A stretch of DNA of 64,000 nucleotides. Source: Xenopus tropicalis. Lineage: Eukaryota; Chordata; Amphibia; Anura; Pipidae. Positions 13,091 through 26,294 of the stretch are shown one piece after another. Position 1 is the first letter of the stretch; every line of letters starts with the position of its first letter. Under the pieces are notes generated by a model. It had not been told where the DNA came from, ran no database searches, and saw nothing but the letters and a program-made list of their open reading frames with translations. The position numbers were made by a program, and so were the translations under genes. The DNA lies in assembly GCF_000004195.4 (NCBI RefSeq), contig NC_030684.2, positions 111,825,429 through 111,889,428 on the forward strand, written 5' to 3'.

Positions 13091-13240
13091 TCTCTGTGAC
13101 ATCACAGACATGTGGGACGGAGCAGCTGCAAGTTTAGCTGTATCCCAGTTTCTCTCTCTCTGTGACATCACAGACAGTGTGGGACGGAGCAGCTGCAAGT
13201 TTAGCTGGTTCCCAGTTTCCCCTCACTATGACATCAAAGA
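13091..13240 (+). repeat. tandem duplication, about 75 bp x 2
   Basis: The block TCTCTCTGTGACATCACAGA, GTGGGACGGAGCAGCTGC, AAGTTTAGCTG, CCCAGTTTC occurs twice in direct succession. A third, weaker start (ACTATGACATCAAAGACAG) follows. This is a local duplication about 400 bp before the large minisatellite and is not homologous to it in any way I can see. Confidence 0.7.
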
Positions 13241-13620
13241 CAGAGTTGGTAAGAGAGCTTGCAGGGCACAGTCATTTCATTGCTGGGATCAGAGGTGAGG
13301 CACATTAAGGGAAATGATACAGAATAGGAGGGAAATCACAGGGAAAACAGAGCAGGTATAAAAAGCTGTGGCTTTGATAGATAAAGGGGACATGTAGCAT
13401 TTTGGGACTCCCCCTCCCCATAATGTAGGAAATGATGAATAAGTTATGGGATCTGTCATTAACAACTGTACCTTTATTAGAGCTCCCCATGATCCTGACG
13501 GGCCCCTAACTGTTACAGATGACAGTTGGCCATAGCCCAACGGTCATTTCCCAGACACACAATAGGATGAGGGCAGCCAATCACAGCTCTGATTTCATAC
13601 ACAGAGAGAGAAACAGCAGT

Positions 13621-16600
13621 TTCCCTCTGTCCAGGCATTGGGTATGGTTTGGGGGCTGTATCTGCAGGATTAGGTATGGTTTGGGGGCTGTTCCTTTAGG
13701 ATTGTGCTTAATACAGAGAAATGAAAATGCAGCAATTATGATGGTATCTCTCTGTCCAGTCATTGGGTATGGTTTGGGGGCTGTTCCAGCAGGATTGGGT
13801 ATGGTTTGGGGGCTGTTCCTGAAGGACTGTGCTTAGTACAGAGAAATAACCATGCAGCTATTATGATGGTATCTCTCTGTCAAGGCATTGGGTATGGTTA
13901 GGGGGCTGTTTCTGCAGGATTGTGCTTAGTACAGAGAAATAACCATGCAGCCATTATGATGGTATCTCTCTGTCCAGGCATTGGGCATAGTTTAGGGGCT
14001 GTTCCTGCAGGATTGGGTATGGTTAGGGGGCTGTTCCAGCAGGATTGTGCTTAGTACAGAGAAATAACCATGAAGCCATTATGATGGTATCTCTCTGTCC
14101 AGGCATTGGGCATAGTTTAGGGGCTGTTCCTGCAGGATTGTGTATGGTAAGGGGGCTGTTCCTGCAGGATTGTGCTTATTACAGAGAAATAACAATGCAG
14201 CCATTATGATGTTATCTCTCTGTCCAGGCATTGGGTATTGCTTGGGGGCTGTATCTGCAGGATTGGGTATGGTTTGGGGGCCGTTCCTTTAGGATTGTGC
14301 TTAGTACAAACAAATAACCATGCAGCCATTATGATGGTATCTCTCTGTCCAGGCATTGGGTATGGTTTGGGGGCTGTTCCTGCAGAATTGGGCTTAGTAC
14401 AGAGAAATAAACATGCAACCACTATGATGGTATCTCTCTGTCCAGGCATTGGGTATGGCTTGGGGGCTGTTTCTGCAGGATTGTGCTTAGTACAGAGAAA
14501 TAACCATGCAGCCACTATGATGGTATCTCTCTGTCCAGGCATTGGGTATGGTTTGGGGGCTGTTTCTGCAGGATTGTGCTTAGTACAGAGTAATAAACAT
14601 GCAGCAATTATGATGGTATCTTTCTGTCCAGTCATTGGGTATGGTTTGGGGGCTGTTCCTGTAGGATTGTGATTATTACAGAGAAATAACCATGCAGCCA
14701 TTATGATGGTATCTCTCTGTCCAGGTATTGGGTATGGTTTGGGGGCTGTATCTGCAGGATTGGGTATGGTTTGGGGGATGTTACTTTAGGATTGTGCTTA
14801 TTACAGAGTAATAAACATGTAGCAATTATGATGGTATCTCTCTGTCCAGTCATTGGGTATGGTTTAGGGGCTGTTCCTGCAGGATTGGGTATGGTTAGGG
14901 GGCTGTTCTTGAAGGATTGTGCTTATTACAGAAAAATAACCATGCCGCCATTATGATGGTATCTCTCTTTCCAGGCATTGGGTATTGTTTGGGGGCTGAA
15001 TCTGCAGGATTGGGTATGGTTTGGGGGCTGTTCCCGCAAGATTGTGCTTAGTACAGAGAAATAACCATTCAGCCATTATGATGGTATCTCTCTGTCCAGG
15101 CATTGGGTATGGTTTGGGGGCTGTTCCTGGAGGATTGTGCTTAGTACAGAGAAATAACCATGCAGCCTTTATGATGGTATCTCTCTGTCAAGGCATTGGG
15201 TATGGTTTGGGGGCTGTTCCTGCAGGATTGGGTATGGTTTGGGGGCTGTTCCCTCAGGATTGTGCTTAGTACAGAGAAATAATCATGCAGCCATTATGAT
15301 GGTATCGCTCTGTCCAGACAGTGGATATAGATTAGGGGCTGTTCCTTCAGGTTGGGTATGGTTAGGGGGCTGTTCAGGCAGGATTGTGCTTATTATAGAG
15401 ATATAACCATGCGGCCATTATGATGGTATCTCTCTTTCAAGGCATTGGATATGGCTTGGGGGCTGTTCCTGCAGGATTGTGGTTAGTACAGAGAAATAAC
15501 CATGCAGCCATTATGATGGTATCTCTCTGTCAAGGCATTGGGTATGCTTTGGGGGCTGTTCCCGCAGGATTGTGCTTGGTACAGAGAAATAACCATGCAG
15601 CCATTATGATGGTATCTCTCTGTCAAGGTATTGGGTATAGTTTAGGGGCTGTTCCTGCAGGATTGGGTATGGTTTGGGGGATGTTCATTTAGGATTGTGC
15701 TTAGTACAGAGAAATAAACATGCAGCCATTATGATGGTATCTCTCTGTCCAGACAGTGGGTATAGTTTAGGGGCTGTTCCTGCAGGATAGGGTATGGTTA
15801 GGGGGCTGTTGCAGCAGGATTGTGCTTATTACAGAGAAATAACCATGTAGCCATTATGATGGTATCTCTCTGTCCAGGCATTGGGTATGGCTTGGGGGCT
15901 GTAACTGCAGGATTGGGTATGGTTTGGGGGCTGTTCCCGCAGGATTTTGCTTAGTACAGAGAAATAACCATGCAGCCATTAAGGTGGTATCTCTCTGTCC
16001 AGGCATTGGGTATGGTTTGGGGGCTGTATCTGAAGGATTGGGTATGGTTTGGGGGTTGTTCCTGCAGGATTGTACTTAGCACAGAGAAATAACCATGCAG
16101 CCATTATGATGGTATCTCTCTGTCCAGACAGTGGGTATAGTTTAGGGGATGTTCCTGCAGGATTGGGTATGGTTAGGGGGCTGTTGCAGCAGGATTGTGC
16201 TTATTACAGAGAAATAACCATGCAGCCATTATGATGGTATCTCTCTGTCCAGGCATTGGGTATGGTTTGGGGGCTGTTCCTGGAGGATTGTGCTAAGTAC
16301 AGAGAAATAACCATGCAGCCATTATGATGGTATCTCTCTGTCCAGGCATTGGGTATGGTTTGGGGGCTGTAACTGCAGGATTGGGTATGGTTTGGGGGCT
16401 GTTCCCGCAGGATTGTCCTTAGTAAAGAGAAATAACCATGCAGCCATTAAGATGGTATCTCTCTGTCCAGGCATTGGGTATGGTTTGGGGGCTGTTGCTG
16501 CAGGATTGGGTATGGTTAGGGGGCTGTTCCTGCAGGATTGTGCTTAGTACAGAGAAATAACCATGCAGCCATTATGATGGTATAACTCTGTCCAGGCATT

Positions 16601-19066
16601 GGGTATGGTTTGGGGGCTGTTCCTGCAGCATTGGGTATGGTTAGGGGGCTGTTCTTGAAGGATTGTGCTAATTACAGAGAAATAACCATGCAGTCATTAT
16701 GTTGGTATCTTTCTGTCAAGGCATTGGGTATGGTTTGTGGGCTGTATCTGCAGGATTGGGTATGGTTTGGGGGCTGTTCCCGCAGGATTTTGCTTAGTAC
16801 AGAGAAATAACCAGGCAGCCATTATGATGGTATATCTCTGTCCAGTCATTGGGTATGGTTTGGGGGCTGTTCCTGCAGCATTGGGTATGGTTAGGGGGCT
16901 GTTCTTGAAGGATTGTGCTAATTACAGAGAAATAACCATGCAGTCATTATGTTGGTATCTTTCTGTCAAGGCATTGGGTATGGTTTGTGGGCTGTATCTG
17001 CAGGATTGGGTATGGTTTGGGGGCTGTTCCCACAGGATTGTGCTTAGTACAGAGAAATAACCAGGCAGCCATTATGATGGTATCACTCTGTCCAGGAAGT
17101 GGATATGGTTTGTGGGCTGTATCTGCAGGATTGGGTATGGTTTGGGGGCTGTTCCCACAGGATTGTGCTTAGTACAGAGAAATAACCAGGCAGCCATTAT
17201 GATGGTATCACTCTGTCCAGGCAGTGGATATAGATTAGGGGCTGTTCCTTCAGGATTGGGTATGGTTAGGGGGCTGTTCCAGCAGGATTGTGCTTATTAT
17301 AGAGAAATAACCATGCAGCTATTATGATGGTATCTCTCTTTCAAGGCATTGGGTATGGCTTGGGGGCTGTTCCTGCAGGATTGTGGTTAGTACAGAGAAA
17401 TAACCATGCAGCCATTATAATGGTATCTCTCTGTCCAGGCATTGGGTATGGTTTGGGGGCTGTTCCTGCAGGATTGTGCTTAGTACAGAGAAATAACCAT
17501 GCAGCCATTATGATGGTATCTCTCTGTCCAGGCATTGGGTATGGCTTGGGGGCTGTTTCTGCAGGATTGGGTATGGTTTGGGGGCTGTTTCTGCAGGATT
17601 GTGCTTAGCATAGAGAAATAACCATGCAGCCATTATGATGGTATATCTCTGTCCAGGCATTGGGTATGGTTTGGGGGCTGTATCTGCAGGATTGGGTATG
17701 GTTTGGTGGCTGTTCCTTTAGGATTGTGCTTAGTACAAAGTAATAAATATGCAGCGATTATGATGGTATCTCTCTATCCAGTCATTGGGTATGGTTTGGG
17801 GGCTGTTCCTGCAGGATTGGGTATGGTTAGGGGGCTGTTCTTGAAGGATTGTGCTTAGTACAGAGAAATAACCATGCAGCCATTATGATGGTATCTCTCT
17901 GTCCAGGCATTGGGTATGGTTTGGGGGCTGTTACTTTAGGATTGAGTATGGTTTGGGGGCTGTTCCTTTAGGATCGAGTATGGTTTGGTGGCTGTTCCTT
18001 TAGGATTGTGCTTAGTACAAAGTAATAAATATGCAGCGATTATGATGGTATCTCTCTATCCAGTCATTGGGTATGGTTTGTGGGCTGTATCTGCAGGATT
18101 GGGTATGGTTTGGGGGCTGTTCCCACAGGATTGTGCTTAGTACAGAGAAATAACCATGCAGCCATTATGATGGTATCTCTCTGTCCAGGCATTGGGTATG
18201 GTTTGGGGGCTGTTACTTTAGGATTGAGTATGGTTTGGGGGCTGTTCCTTTAGGATCGAGTATGGTTTGGGGGCTGTTCCTGAAGAATTGTGCTTAGTAG
18301 AGAGAAATAACCATGCAGCAATTATGATGGTATATCTATGTCCAGGCATTTGGGTATAGTTTAGGGGCTTTTCCTGCAGGATTGGGTATGGTTAGGGGGC
18401 TGTATCTGCAGGATTTGGTATGATTTGGGGGCTGTTCCTGCAGGATTGTGCTTAGTATAGAGAAATAACCATGCAGCCATTATGATGGTATCTCTCTGTC
18501 TAGACATTGGGTATTGTTTTTGCGGCTGTACCTGCAGGATTGTGCATAGTACAGAGAAATAACCATGCAGCCATTATGATGGTATCTTTCTGTCCAGGCA
18601 TTGGGTATGGTTTGGGGGCTGTTCCTGCAGGATTGGGTATGGTGTGGGGGCTTTTCCTGCAGGATTGTGCTTAGTACAGAGAAATAATTATGCAACCATT
18701 ATGATGGTATCCTTTTGTCCAGGCAATGGGTATGGTTTGGGGGCTGTTTCTGCAGGATTGGGTATGGTTATGGGCCTGTTCCTGCAAGATTGTGCTTAGT
18801 ACAGAGAAATAACCATTCAGCCATTATGATGGCATCTGTTTGTCCAGGCATTGGGTATGGTTTGCGGGCTGTTCCTGCAGGATTGTGCTTAGCACAGAGA
18901 AATAACCATGCTGCCATTATGATGGTATCTCTCTGTCGAAGCATTGGGTATGGTATCGGGGCTGTTCCTGCAGGATTGTGCTTAGTACAGAAAAATAACC
19001 ACGGAGCCATTATGATGGTATCTGTCTGTCTAGGCATTGGGTATGGGTTGGGGGCTGTTCCTGCTG
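13621..19066 (+). repeat. 5.4-kb minisatellite, 93/125-bp units, about 46 copies
   Basis: The core unit is 93 bp: GTGCTTAGTACAGAGAAATA, ACCATGCAGCCATTATGATG, GTATCTCTCTGTCCAGGCAT, then TGGGTATGGTTTGGGGGCTG and TTCCTGCAGGATT. Many units carry one extra copy of the last 32-bp module, giving 125 bp. I counted about 46 AGAGAAATA-type landmarks. Because 93 is a multiple of 3, long open frames appear on both strands with a 31-residue period (for example GYGLGAVPAGLCLVQRNNHA), but the 32-bp modules break the frame. I regard these frames as non-coding artefacts. Larger blocks are themselves duplicated, for example a 250-bp pair at about 16.6 and 16.87 kb. Confidence 0.93.
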
Positions 19067-19069
19067 ACC

Positions 19070-19200
19070 TTTCTATCCTGAATCTGCTGATCCGGAACCC
19101 TCTGATCCTGATCTCGAGTTCCCGAGTTCCCTGTTCCTGAGGCTCTTTCTGGACTGCGCTGAGCTTGACTGCTTGAGTTCCTGAGATTGCTGATCCTGTA
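19070..19200 (+). repeat. degenerate TTCCTGA / CTGATCC tract
   Basis: Repeated short motifs (CTGATCCTGA, GTTCCTGAG, GAGTTCCCGAGTTCCC). Similar pyrimidine-rich CTGA-laden text occurs near 33.1-33.4, 35.2 and 51.6-51.9 kb. Such text is common in frog LTRs, but no LTR ends are visible here. Confidence 0.35.
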
Positions 19201-19536
19201 GAAAGTTGTACCAGAAATCTTTGTTGATATTGGAATATTGTATTTCATTAATCTCATAAATAAACATGAAAAGTTCCCATTTCTGGTAGTTTTGTTCCCC
19301 TTACATGCTGTGGCTGTGACCAACTGCAGGGAAGCTTCTCAGGCTCTTATCAAGGAGGAGCCCAACCTGTACTGTGTGTGGGGAGCAATCACTGAGCCCA
19401 CTAGCAGTGCCCCTCTTACCCCATATCATTTATTGGCACAATGTTCCATTCTCATATCATTGGTTCCCACCTACTAATCCCTCCCCCCATCTATCTGATC
19501 TGATTCTATAGGGTAGGACTGCAACTGCAGTAAAAC

Positions 19537-19637
19537 ATAGATAGATGGATAGATGATAGATGGATAGATGAGACAGAGATATATAGATAGATACAGAGAT
19601 AGATAGATGATAGATACAGAGATAGCTAGATAGACAT
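19537..19637 (+). repeat. GATA/GACA microsatellite
   Basis: An imperfect array of AGAT and ATGG-type tetramers interrupted by GACAGAG, about 100 bp. Confidence 0.9.
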
Positions 19638-20421
19638 AATACATTGATAATGGATAAAAAACAAAAATGAATTTTGCTTTGGGGCATGGGGGGGTCTATC
19701 ATTATATGAAATGAATTGCCTGTGTCTGGGCGGCCAACCCCATTACATAACACAGGGGGGGCTAAGGGGACACAGTTTAGGAATGGGCCGGGTATAGAGC
19801 CATTGGGGATTTGTGGCCGGTTTAGTCCCTCTCAGAATTCAGGCCACTCAATGAGACCCCGAGTGCCTGCCCCATGGGATGCTGGGTAGGGCTGGGGTTG
19901 GATTGGTGGAACAAACCAATTACAGCATGGTGCAGGTTTTCTCTATATCCAAAGAGGCCAAGTAAAGCAAAATGGAAGATGAAGAAGGAATCCCCCAGAA
20001 GGAAGGGAGACTAGATGGGAACATTGGGAAAGATTTAAAGATGGGGGGTAACAGGGTGCAAAGGGGTCAGTTAATAAGGAATGGGCTTTCTGAGTTTTTC
20101 TATCCAACCCCTTTTGGAGGTGCAACATCTGATCTGAACCCCCCTTAGCGTATAACAAGGTTACAGGTATGGGTATCAGTCATTAAGTCAGCATTCCAAG
20201 TATATCTAGTGCAGCAAATAAGTTACCCCCCTAATTTTCAGACCCGGCTGCCCAATACCCCACAATGGGAGGATCACAGACACCCCCATCTCCTTGCCTG
20301 GTGCCCAGGCCAGAATCACTCTCAGGTAACAATGCCAACCCCTGAGCTTCACTGCCGCCCCTTTATCCCTGTAAAGAAGCAGAACTGGAAGAATAATTAA
20401 AAAAAAATTGCTTATAAAGGA
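19638..20421. other. intergenic, no gene seen
   Basis: No supported gene. Moderately GC-rich text without recognisable protein or repeat ends. Confidence 0.4.
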
Positions 20422-20565
20422 CAAAATTATATAAGGTGTATAACATATATATTATATTATATAAATAGTATTTTCATATTATACATTATATAAATATATA
20501 GTATTTACATATATGTTATATATATAAGTATAATATGTATATATTTTTAAAGATAATATATAGTG
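20422..20565. repeat. AT-rich low-complexity tract
   Basis: Nearly pure A/T with TATATTATATAA and ATATATGTTATATA stretches, about 145 bp. It contains many small palindromes but no regular unit. Confidence 0.8.
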
Positions 20566-22240
20566 AACTTCCCCAGAGCATGGAGTCAGTGTAATTGATT
20601 ACAGTAATAGTAGGGCAGTTAAATAATATACAAGATTTTCCTAATTTGAGCCACAAGTTGGTGTTACTGTGCCATTATATTTTAATAGTCCCCCCAATTC
20701 CTGCCACCAATCTAAGGGCCCATCACATTCACACCAGGACTCATTTTATCAGGAGCCAATCAATGGGCCTGTATGAACAGCAGCCCCTGCGTGCAATGGC
20801 CCTAAGTATATACCCATCTGCATACATATACATTCATTTATTGTGGGATTTGTATAGTGAGGCACCAGTCTGTCCCCTATTAGGGAGCTGCTCAATTACC
20901 TATGGGACATATCAGTAAGTTATGGGTTACTAATGACAGTGTATCATATAGAGGGTTATACTCACTATCTATATATTGGGTACAACATACCCACTCCTTG
21001 CCAATAGTGCCCTTATCTGGAATGCAATCTAGGAACCCAGCACTGAAGGAGTGAATCAGGGGCCTGGGGTGGGGGTGAATTGCCAAAAGTGCCCCAGGAG
21101 AGGGTGATGTTCCACCTAACACTGGCAATAAATGCACATAGGGCAGAGGGCTTCAGGCATTTTGGCAACCCCCTTTGAAGTTATACAATTGGTCTAATTG
21201 TTTCAATATGAAACCATTATTATTATTAACCAATCAGCCTTTTATTTTTACTCTTCCAGCTGCCGTGGATCGATGAACATTTGTTGTTTATTGGTTGATA
21301 CGGATTACACCAACCAGGGCTGCTCTTAAATGACCTGCAAATGTAGAGAAAATTCCCATTAGTGTTAGCCCTGTGGGGGGGAGGGTAATATCAGTAGCAC
21401 ATACAGATAATAACACATATGAGAGAAAAACCAGGAGCAGTGTCGGACTGGGCCCCCCTGGGCTCACTAACCCCGGAGTGACTGAATTATCTACAGCAAT
21501 AAAGTAACCCCTAAACTCCTTATGGCACGGGGTGGGGCCAGGTATGTCATTCTACCCTCCCTCCTCCCTCCAACACAGTGGTACCAACCAGCTACACCTC
21601 CCATGGGTCTGTCCTCTCTGCCTCCCATCATCATACATCAGCACCCCCACTAGAATCTGCCCCCCTCACCCACCCTATCAGCACCTGCCCTCGGGCCCCC
21701 ACCCCTAACCAACCCCCTCCCCCTTGCACCACTGCCCACTCCTCTCTCTGTCCCTACTTTCATTTTCACCAGGGCTGTACAGCTGCTGGGTATCTACCTT
21801 TGAGCATCAGAGGATACTGGGAGCTGTAGTTTAGCAACTGACATTCTGCACAACAAGGCCCATGCTTGCTCCGCCCCATCTCTCTTCTTTAAACAGGAGC
21901 AGGAAGCACCTGTAAGCCCGGCCCATTTAACTGCCAATAGGAAACATTGTCTCAGCCCTGCTCTGTCACTTCCTGGGAGGTGTGGCCTCAGTCATTGCCA
22001 TCAGGACATTTGCAGGGACTCCCTGATTCAGTCAGAAACAGTGACACGTGGGGTTGCCACCTGGCCAGTAAAACTTACACTTGGTGCCAATGTTATTATT
22101 AGGGGAAAAAGTAAAAATATACAAAAGACAGATTTTTTTTCCAGAAAAGGTGTCAACCGTATTTACACAGGGTCACAAATGGGGATGTTCTCTTTGCGTG
22201 TATTATAAGGGGGAAGTGCCCACGGGGATATTCACTGGTA
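20566..22240. other. intergenic with a small hAT-end fragment
   Basis: No supported gene. At 21438-21452 the text CAGTGTCGGACTGGG matches the end of the element at 29735-30194, so it is probably a truncated relative. A pyrimidine-rich stretch runs 21550-21760. Confidence 0.4.
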
Positions 22241-22952
22241 CAGGTATAGGACCCATTATCCAGAATTTTCGGGACCAAGGGTATTCTGGATAATTTCCGT
22301 AATTTGGATCTCCATTCCTTAAGTCTACTAAAAAATCAATAAAACGTTAATTAAATTGTTTTGTATCCAATAATGATTATTTATATCTTAGTTGGCATCA
22401 AGTACAGGTACTGTTTTATTATTACAGAGAAAAGGGAATCATTTAACCATTAAATAAACCCAATAGGGCTGGTCTGCCCCCAATAAGGGGTAATTATATC
22501 TTAGTTGGGATCAAGTACAGGTACTGTTTTATTATTACAGAGAAAAGGGAATCATTTAACCATTAAATAAGCCCAATAGGATTGTTCTTCCCCCAATAAG
22601 GGGTAATTATATCTTAGTTGGGATCAAGTACAGGTACTGTTTTATTATTTCAGAGAAAAGGGAATCATTTAACCATTAAATAAACCCAATAGGGCTGTTC
22701 TGCCCCCAATAAGGGGTAATTATATCTTATTTGGGATCAAGTACAAGGTACTGTTTTATTATTTCAGAGAAAAGGGAATCATTTAAACATGAAATAAACC
22801 CAATAGGATTGTTCTGCCCCCAATAAGGGACATTTATATCTTAGTTGGGATCAAGTACAAAGTCATGTTTTATTATTACAGAGGAAAAGGAAATCATTTG
22901 AAAAAAATGTGAATTATTTCATTAAAATTGAGTCTATGGGAGATGGCTTTCC
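22241..22952 (+). mobile_element. CAGGTATGGGA-type element with internal tandem array
   Basis: The left end reads CAGGTATAGGACCCATTATC. The right side reads ATTAAAATTGAGTCTATGGG then AGATGGCTTTCC, where the copy is truncated before its other terminus. The matching segments appear, inverted, in the copy at 60265-60741. The interior carries five tandem copies of a segment that the other copy holds once. No protein is encoded. The superfamily is not assigned. Confidence 0.7.
22385..22905 (+). repeat. 113-bp tandem array, about 5 copies
   Basis: Unit starts (ATCTTAGTTGGGATCAAGTA) fall at 22385, 22498, 22611, 22724 and 22838, a constant 113-114 bp. The unit continues with CAGGTACTGTTTTATTATTA and ends with CCCCCAATAAGGGGTAATTAT. 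All of this sequence belongs to the surrounding mobile element, so the array arose from it. The fifth copy is the most diverged. Confidence 0.92.
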
Positions 22953-23895
22953 TTCAGGAGCACATACCTCATTCGGTTTCAGACCAGTATTAACAGAGGC
23001 AGGTTAAATGATTCTGCAAGATATCAGGTCTTCCTGAATTTCCCCCAGTCTGGGTGGCACTACCTGTGATTATTTGTGATGTAGGGGTTGGCAGCCTTCA
23101 GGAGGCCCTACTGCACTGTCAGAGCAGGTTTAGTCAGGAGTGAGGGAGGAGCAGATACTGGGCAAGACTGGTACTGTGTTTAGGCCGGGCAAGCAAGACA
23201 GGCATGGGTGGCACTGACAGCAAACAGGACAGTCATGAGAGTCCAATAGGGCGGTAACAAAGGGGATGCACAGGGTCCAGACACAGTTAAAAGCAGGCAC
23301 GTTTCCTATGAAACTCTCAAATCACGTTTTAACTGCTGCCTGTATAACAACAGTGGCAACTGGAGAAAAACAACATCTCCATCAATCATAGAAGTCCACA
23401 AAAGACTGATTAAGAACATGATCTTTGAAGCTGCTATAGCACAAGAGCAAAACAAAATATCAGTATGTATGGATATCTGGGACCCTTATGAGCTGCTGCA
23501 AAGCCCTTCAATATCTCCCCCCTTGATCTATGTGTATGTATAGAACCAATCAAGTCAGGGGAGTGCTATTGATAGATAAAATAAACTATATAATATATAA
23601 ATGATTTGGTGATCTGTACGGAGGGTGTAGTATGCCCTTTTTCTACAATAAATGTCATAAACCAGAACTAGGCCTTTGAATTAGCTGAAACTACCTCTGA
23701 GTACCTATTGTTCTCTTTGTTTCCTTTCTTGTTATACTACTTTTTTCTGCTTGTATTGTGAAAACTTGTAAAAACTAACTAACTCTAAGGATCCCCCCCA
23801 ACAAACTACCATTCAATAGATACTGTAGTTATTGAAGTGGTGACATGGGAACCCAAACCCCGGCAAGTGGAGCAATGTTGATGGTGGGCACCTTG
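22953..23895. other. intergenic, no gene seen
   Basis: No supported gene or complete repeat. Confidence 0.4.
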
Positions 23896-23903
23896 CTCTA
23901 GGG

Positions 23904-24210
23904 CAGTGATCCCCAACCAGTGGTTCATGAGCAACATGTTGCTCCCCAACCCCTTGGATGTTGCTCTCAGTGGCCTCAAAGTAGGTGCTCATTATTGAAT
24001 TTCTGGATAGGGGGCAAATTTTGGTTGTATAAAAACCCAGTGTAAAGCCAAACAGTGTCTTCTATAGGCTGCCAGTCCATATAGGGGCTACTAAATGGTC
24101 AATTATAGCTCTTATATGCACCCCCAGGAACTTTTTCCATGCTTGTGTTGCTCCCCAACACTTTTTCCATTTGAATGTAGCTCACGGGTATAAAAGGTTG
24201 GGGATCCCTG
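23904..24210 (-). mobile_element. hAT-like MITE, GATCCCCAACC family, copy 2
   Basis: 307 bp in the opposite orientation to the copies at 7961 and 48149. Ends are CAGTGATCCCCAACC and GGTTGGGGATCCCTG. It is flanked by a perfect 8-bp duplication CTCTAGGG at 23896-23903 and 24211-24218. This identifies it as a hAT-type insertion. It is noncoding. Confidence 0.9.
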
Positions 24211-24218
24211 CTCTAGGG

Positions 24219-26291
24219 AATGTACAGACTAGATGTCATACTGAAAATCAATAGGTTGTGCATTCTGGGGGTGTTCACTGCCAGACAGCTGGACAGCTCT
24301 TGGGGTCTACATTAGTAATAATGGCAACTTGGAAACTGCCACAGCTAACCATGTGTATATGCATTAGCCGCAATATACACAATTCATTTTTGCCAATTTA
24401 AAACACCACTGGATACGCTATATGTCAACTGCAGGGGTGAATTGTCATTTGTATCCTTCCCATTAAACCAGTGGTTGTCTGGATTTTATGGTTCAAGCAC
24501 CTCTTGGAAGAACAACCTTTGCTCAGGGTTTCTCCTGACTCATAACAAGGTAATAAATATAGGAAAACATTAATTTAGCAGTATTTCAGCCATAGTGTTG
24601 AGAATATCTAGGACAGCAAATAAATTGTTCACCTTAATCCTACCCTTACTGACTTTCTTACTGGACTTTCAGGTACACTCTGTGCATTAGTGAATCTGCC
24701 CCCCTTTTACCCACTCCAACAATAAAGTACAGTGTCACAGGGGAGGCATTAAGGCTGCTGCCTCAGACAGCACCTCCAGAATTGTCACTACCCCCCAGCC
24801 AACATTCGTGTGGTCATCCCACAGTCTGGAAACCACTCTATTAGATCTGTTTCATAGTGTAATGCCGATATAATGCTATATGAGCATTTAGCTAAGAAAC
24901 CTCTGGAAGAAGATAGTGATAGCAATGGCTGCTTATAAAATTCCAATACTTTACCAGAGACCTAAAGTAAGCAAACACATTTCTATTATGCAAAAGTGCA
25001 AAAGTTATAGAAGTAATAAAAATGCATGGTGCAAGCACTAATGGGTGCCTTAATGGGTGCAGTTGTGTGCCCGTAAGTAAGCGGAGCATTTGTCCCCGAT
25101 GATGCACATCCATACTGTCAACCAAAGGCTACATGAATGTATAACAGCAAGGACAAATTCACTTGCATGAATACTATCTAGTGTGGTGTTATCAGTAACA
25201 TGCCAATAACTGAGGGTGGCCTATGTTAGTAATGATAACAACAATAATAATAATAATATGATGTTAATAAGTAAATCAGCCCCTGGTGTCTAATACAGCT
25301 GACCTTTTGTACCCTGTCTAACCATTGTGCTGCAACGGAAAAAGCTGGCCCTAGTCTGCAACTATACTGCAGTGTAGCCTACAGATGGTACAGATGTATT
25401 GGGACAGATGTTCTGTGAGCAGGCTTTCTTTCCTAATGCAGCCATGCTGGAAATCAGTCTTCACTAATATGAGAGTGTACCTCCAGAACATTCCATTTAC
25501 ACCTCAGAGTTCCATGACTTTAATATAGTCATGGAACTCCTTGGTGACATCTAATATTTTTGTATTTTCCAGTGAGGGGTACATTATTTTACTTTCTTAT
25601 CGCTAACATTCTCTGTGAACCAACCAGACTTGGACTTGGTACGGATTGGTGTTCCTAAGCTATCTCTTAGCAGCATCACTATTTCTGATACCTTTTAATT
25701 CAGACACTTCTTGTACTCCAGGGGTTAAGATACAAAAAGCATGTAAATGCGTGCAGCCCATCTTGCAATAAAAGGATTCTATCTCTGAATAGCAGCCCTA
25801 GGCATGTCCTTTCAGATTAACATCACAGCTGGAGAGAGGGAAGAGGTTGCTTTATTTAGACAGACAGGAGGGTAGCCAGGCGGACAGAACAAAAATAGAG
25901 AGAGCAGACAAGACAGAGGCGCAATGCTCTGCGGGTACATGGGACCACCTGGGAACTAGATACACGCTCACATGGAGACCAGCAGCCTAAAGACAAAATA
26001 TTCAGCTGGTTGTCCAAAGAATACTGTAAGCCAGAATATATAGCATCTCATGGCATTTATATCCATGTACATACTTTAGTATATAAACCACTTTTTGTCT
26101 AATTCTAGGTCTTATATTATGAATTTTAAGGTTGGTTTGGAGGCTCTATATACGCAACAACAATAATAGAATCAACATCACTCAACAACAGGTGCTGGGT
26201 TGTCCATGCCTGGTATAAAGACTAAAACTGGCAGTTATTAGCACACATTTACTAAATATTATTTGTAACTTTACCCAAGATGATTTGAGGC
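24219..26291. other. intergenic, no gene seen
   Basis: About 2 kb without a supported gene. A short trinucleotide run (AATAATAATAAT) lies near 25242. Confidence 0.4.
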
Positions 26292-26294
26292 CTA

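Noticed and set aside
13621..19140. Many open frames of 60-165 codons with 31-residue repeats on both strands.
   Set aside because: They follow from a stop-free 93-bp tandem unit. They are broken by 32-bp modules, occur on both strands and show no start or splice logic.
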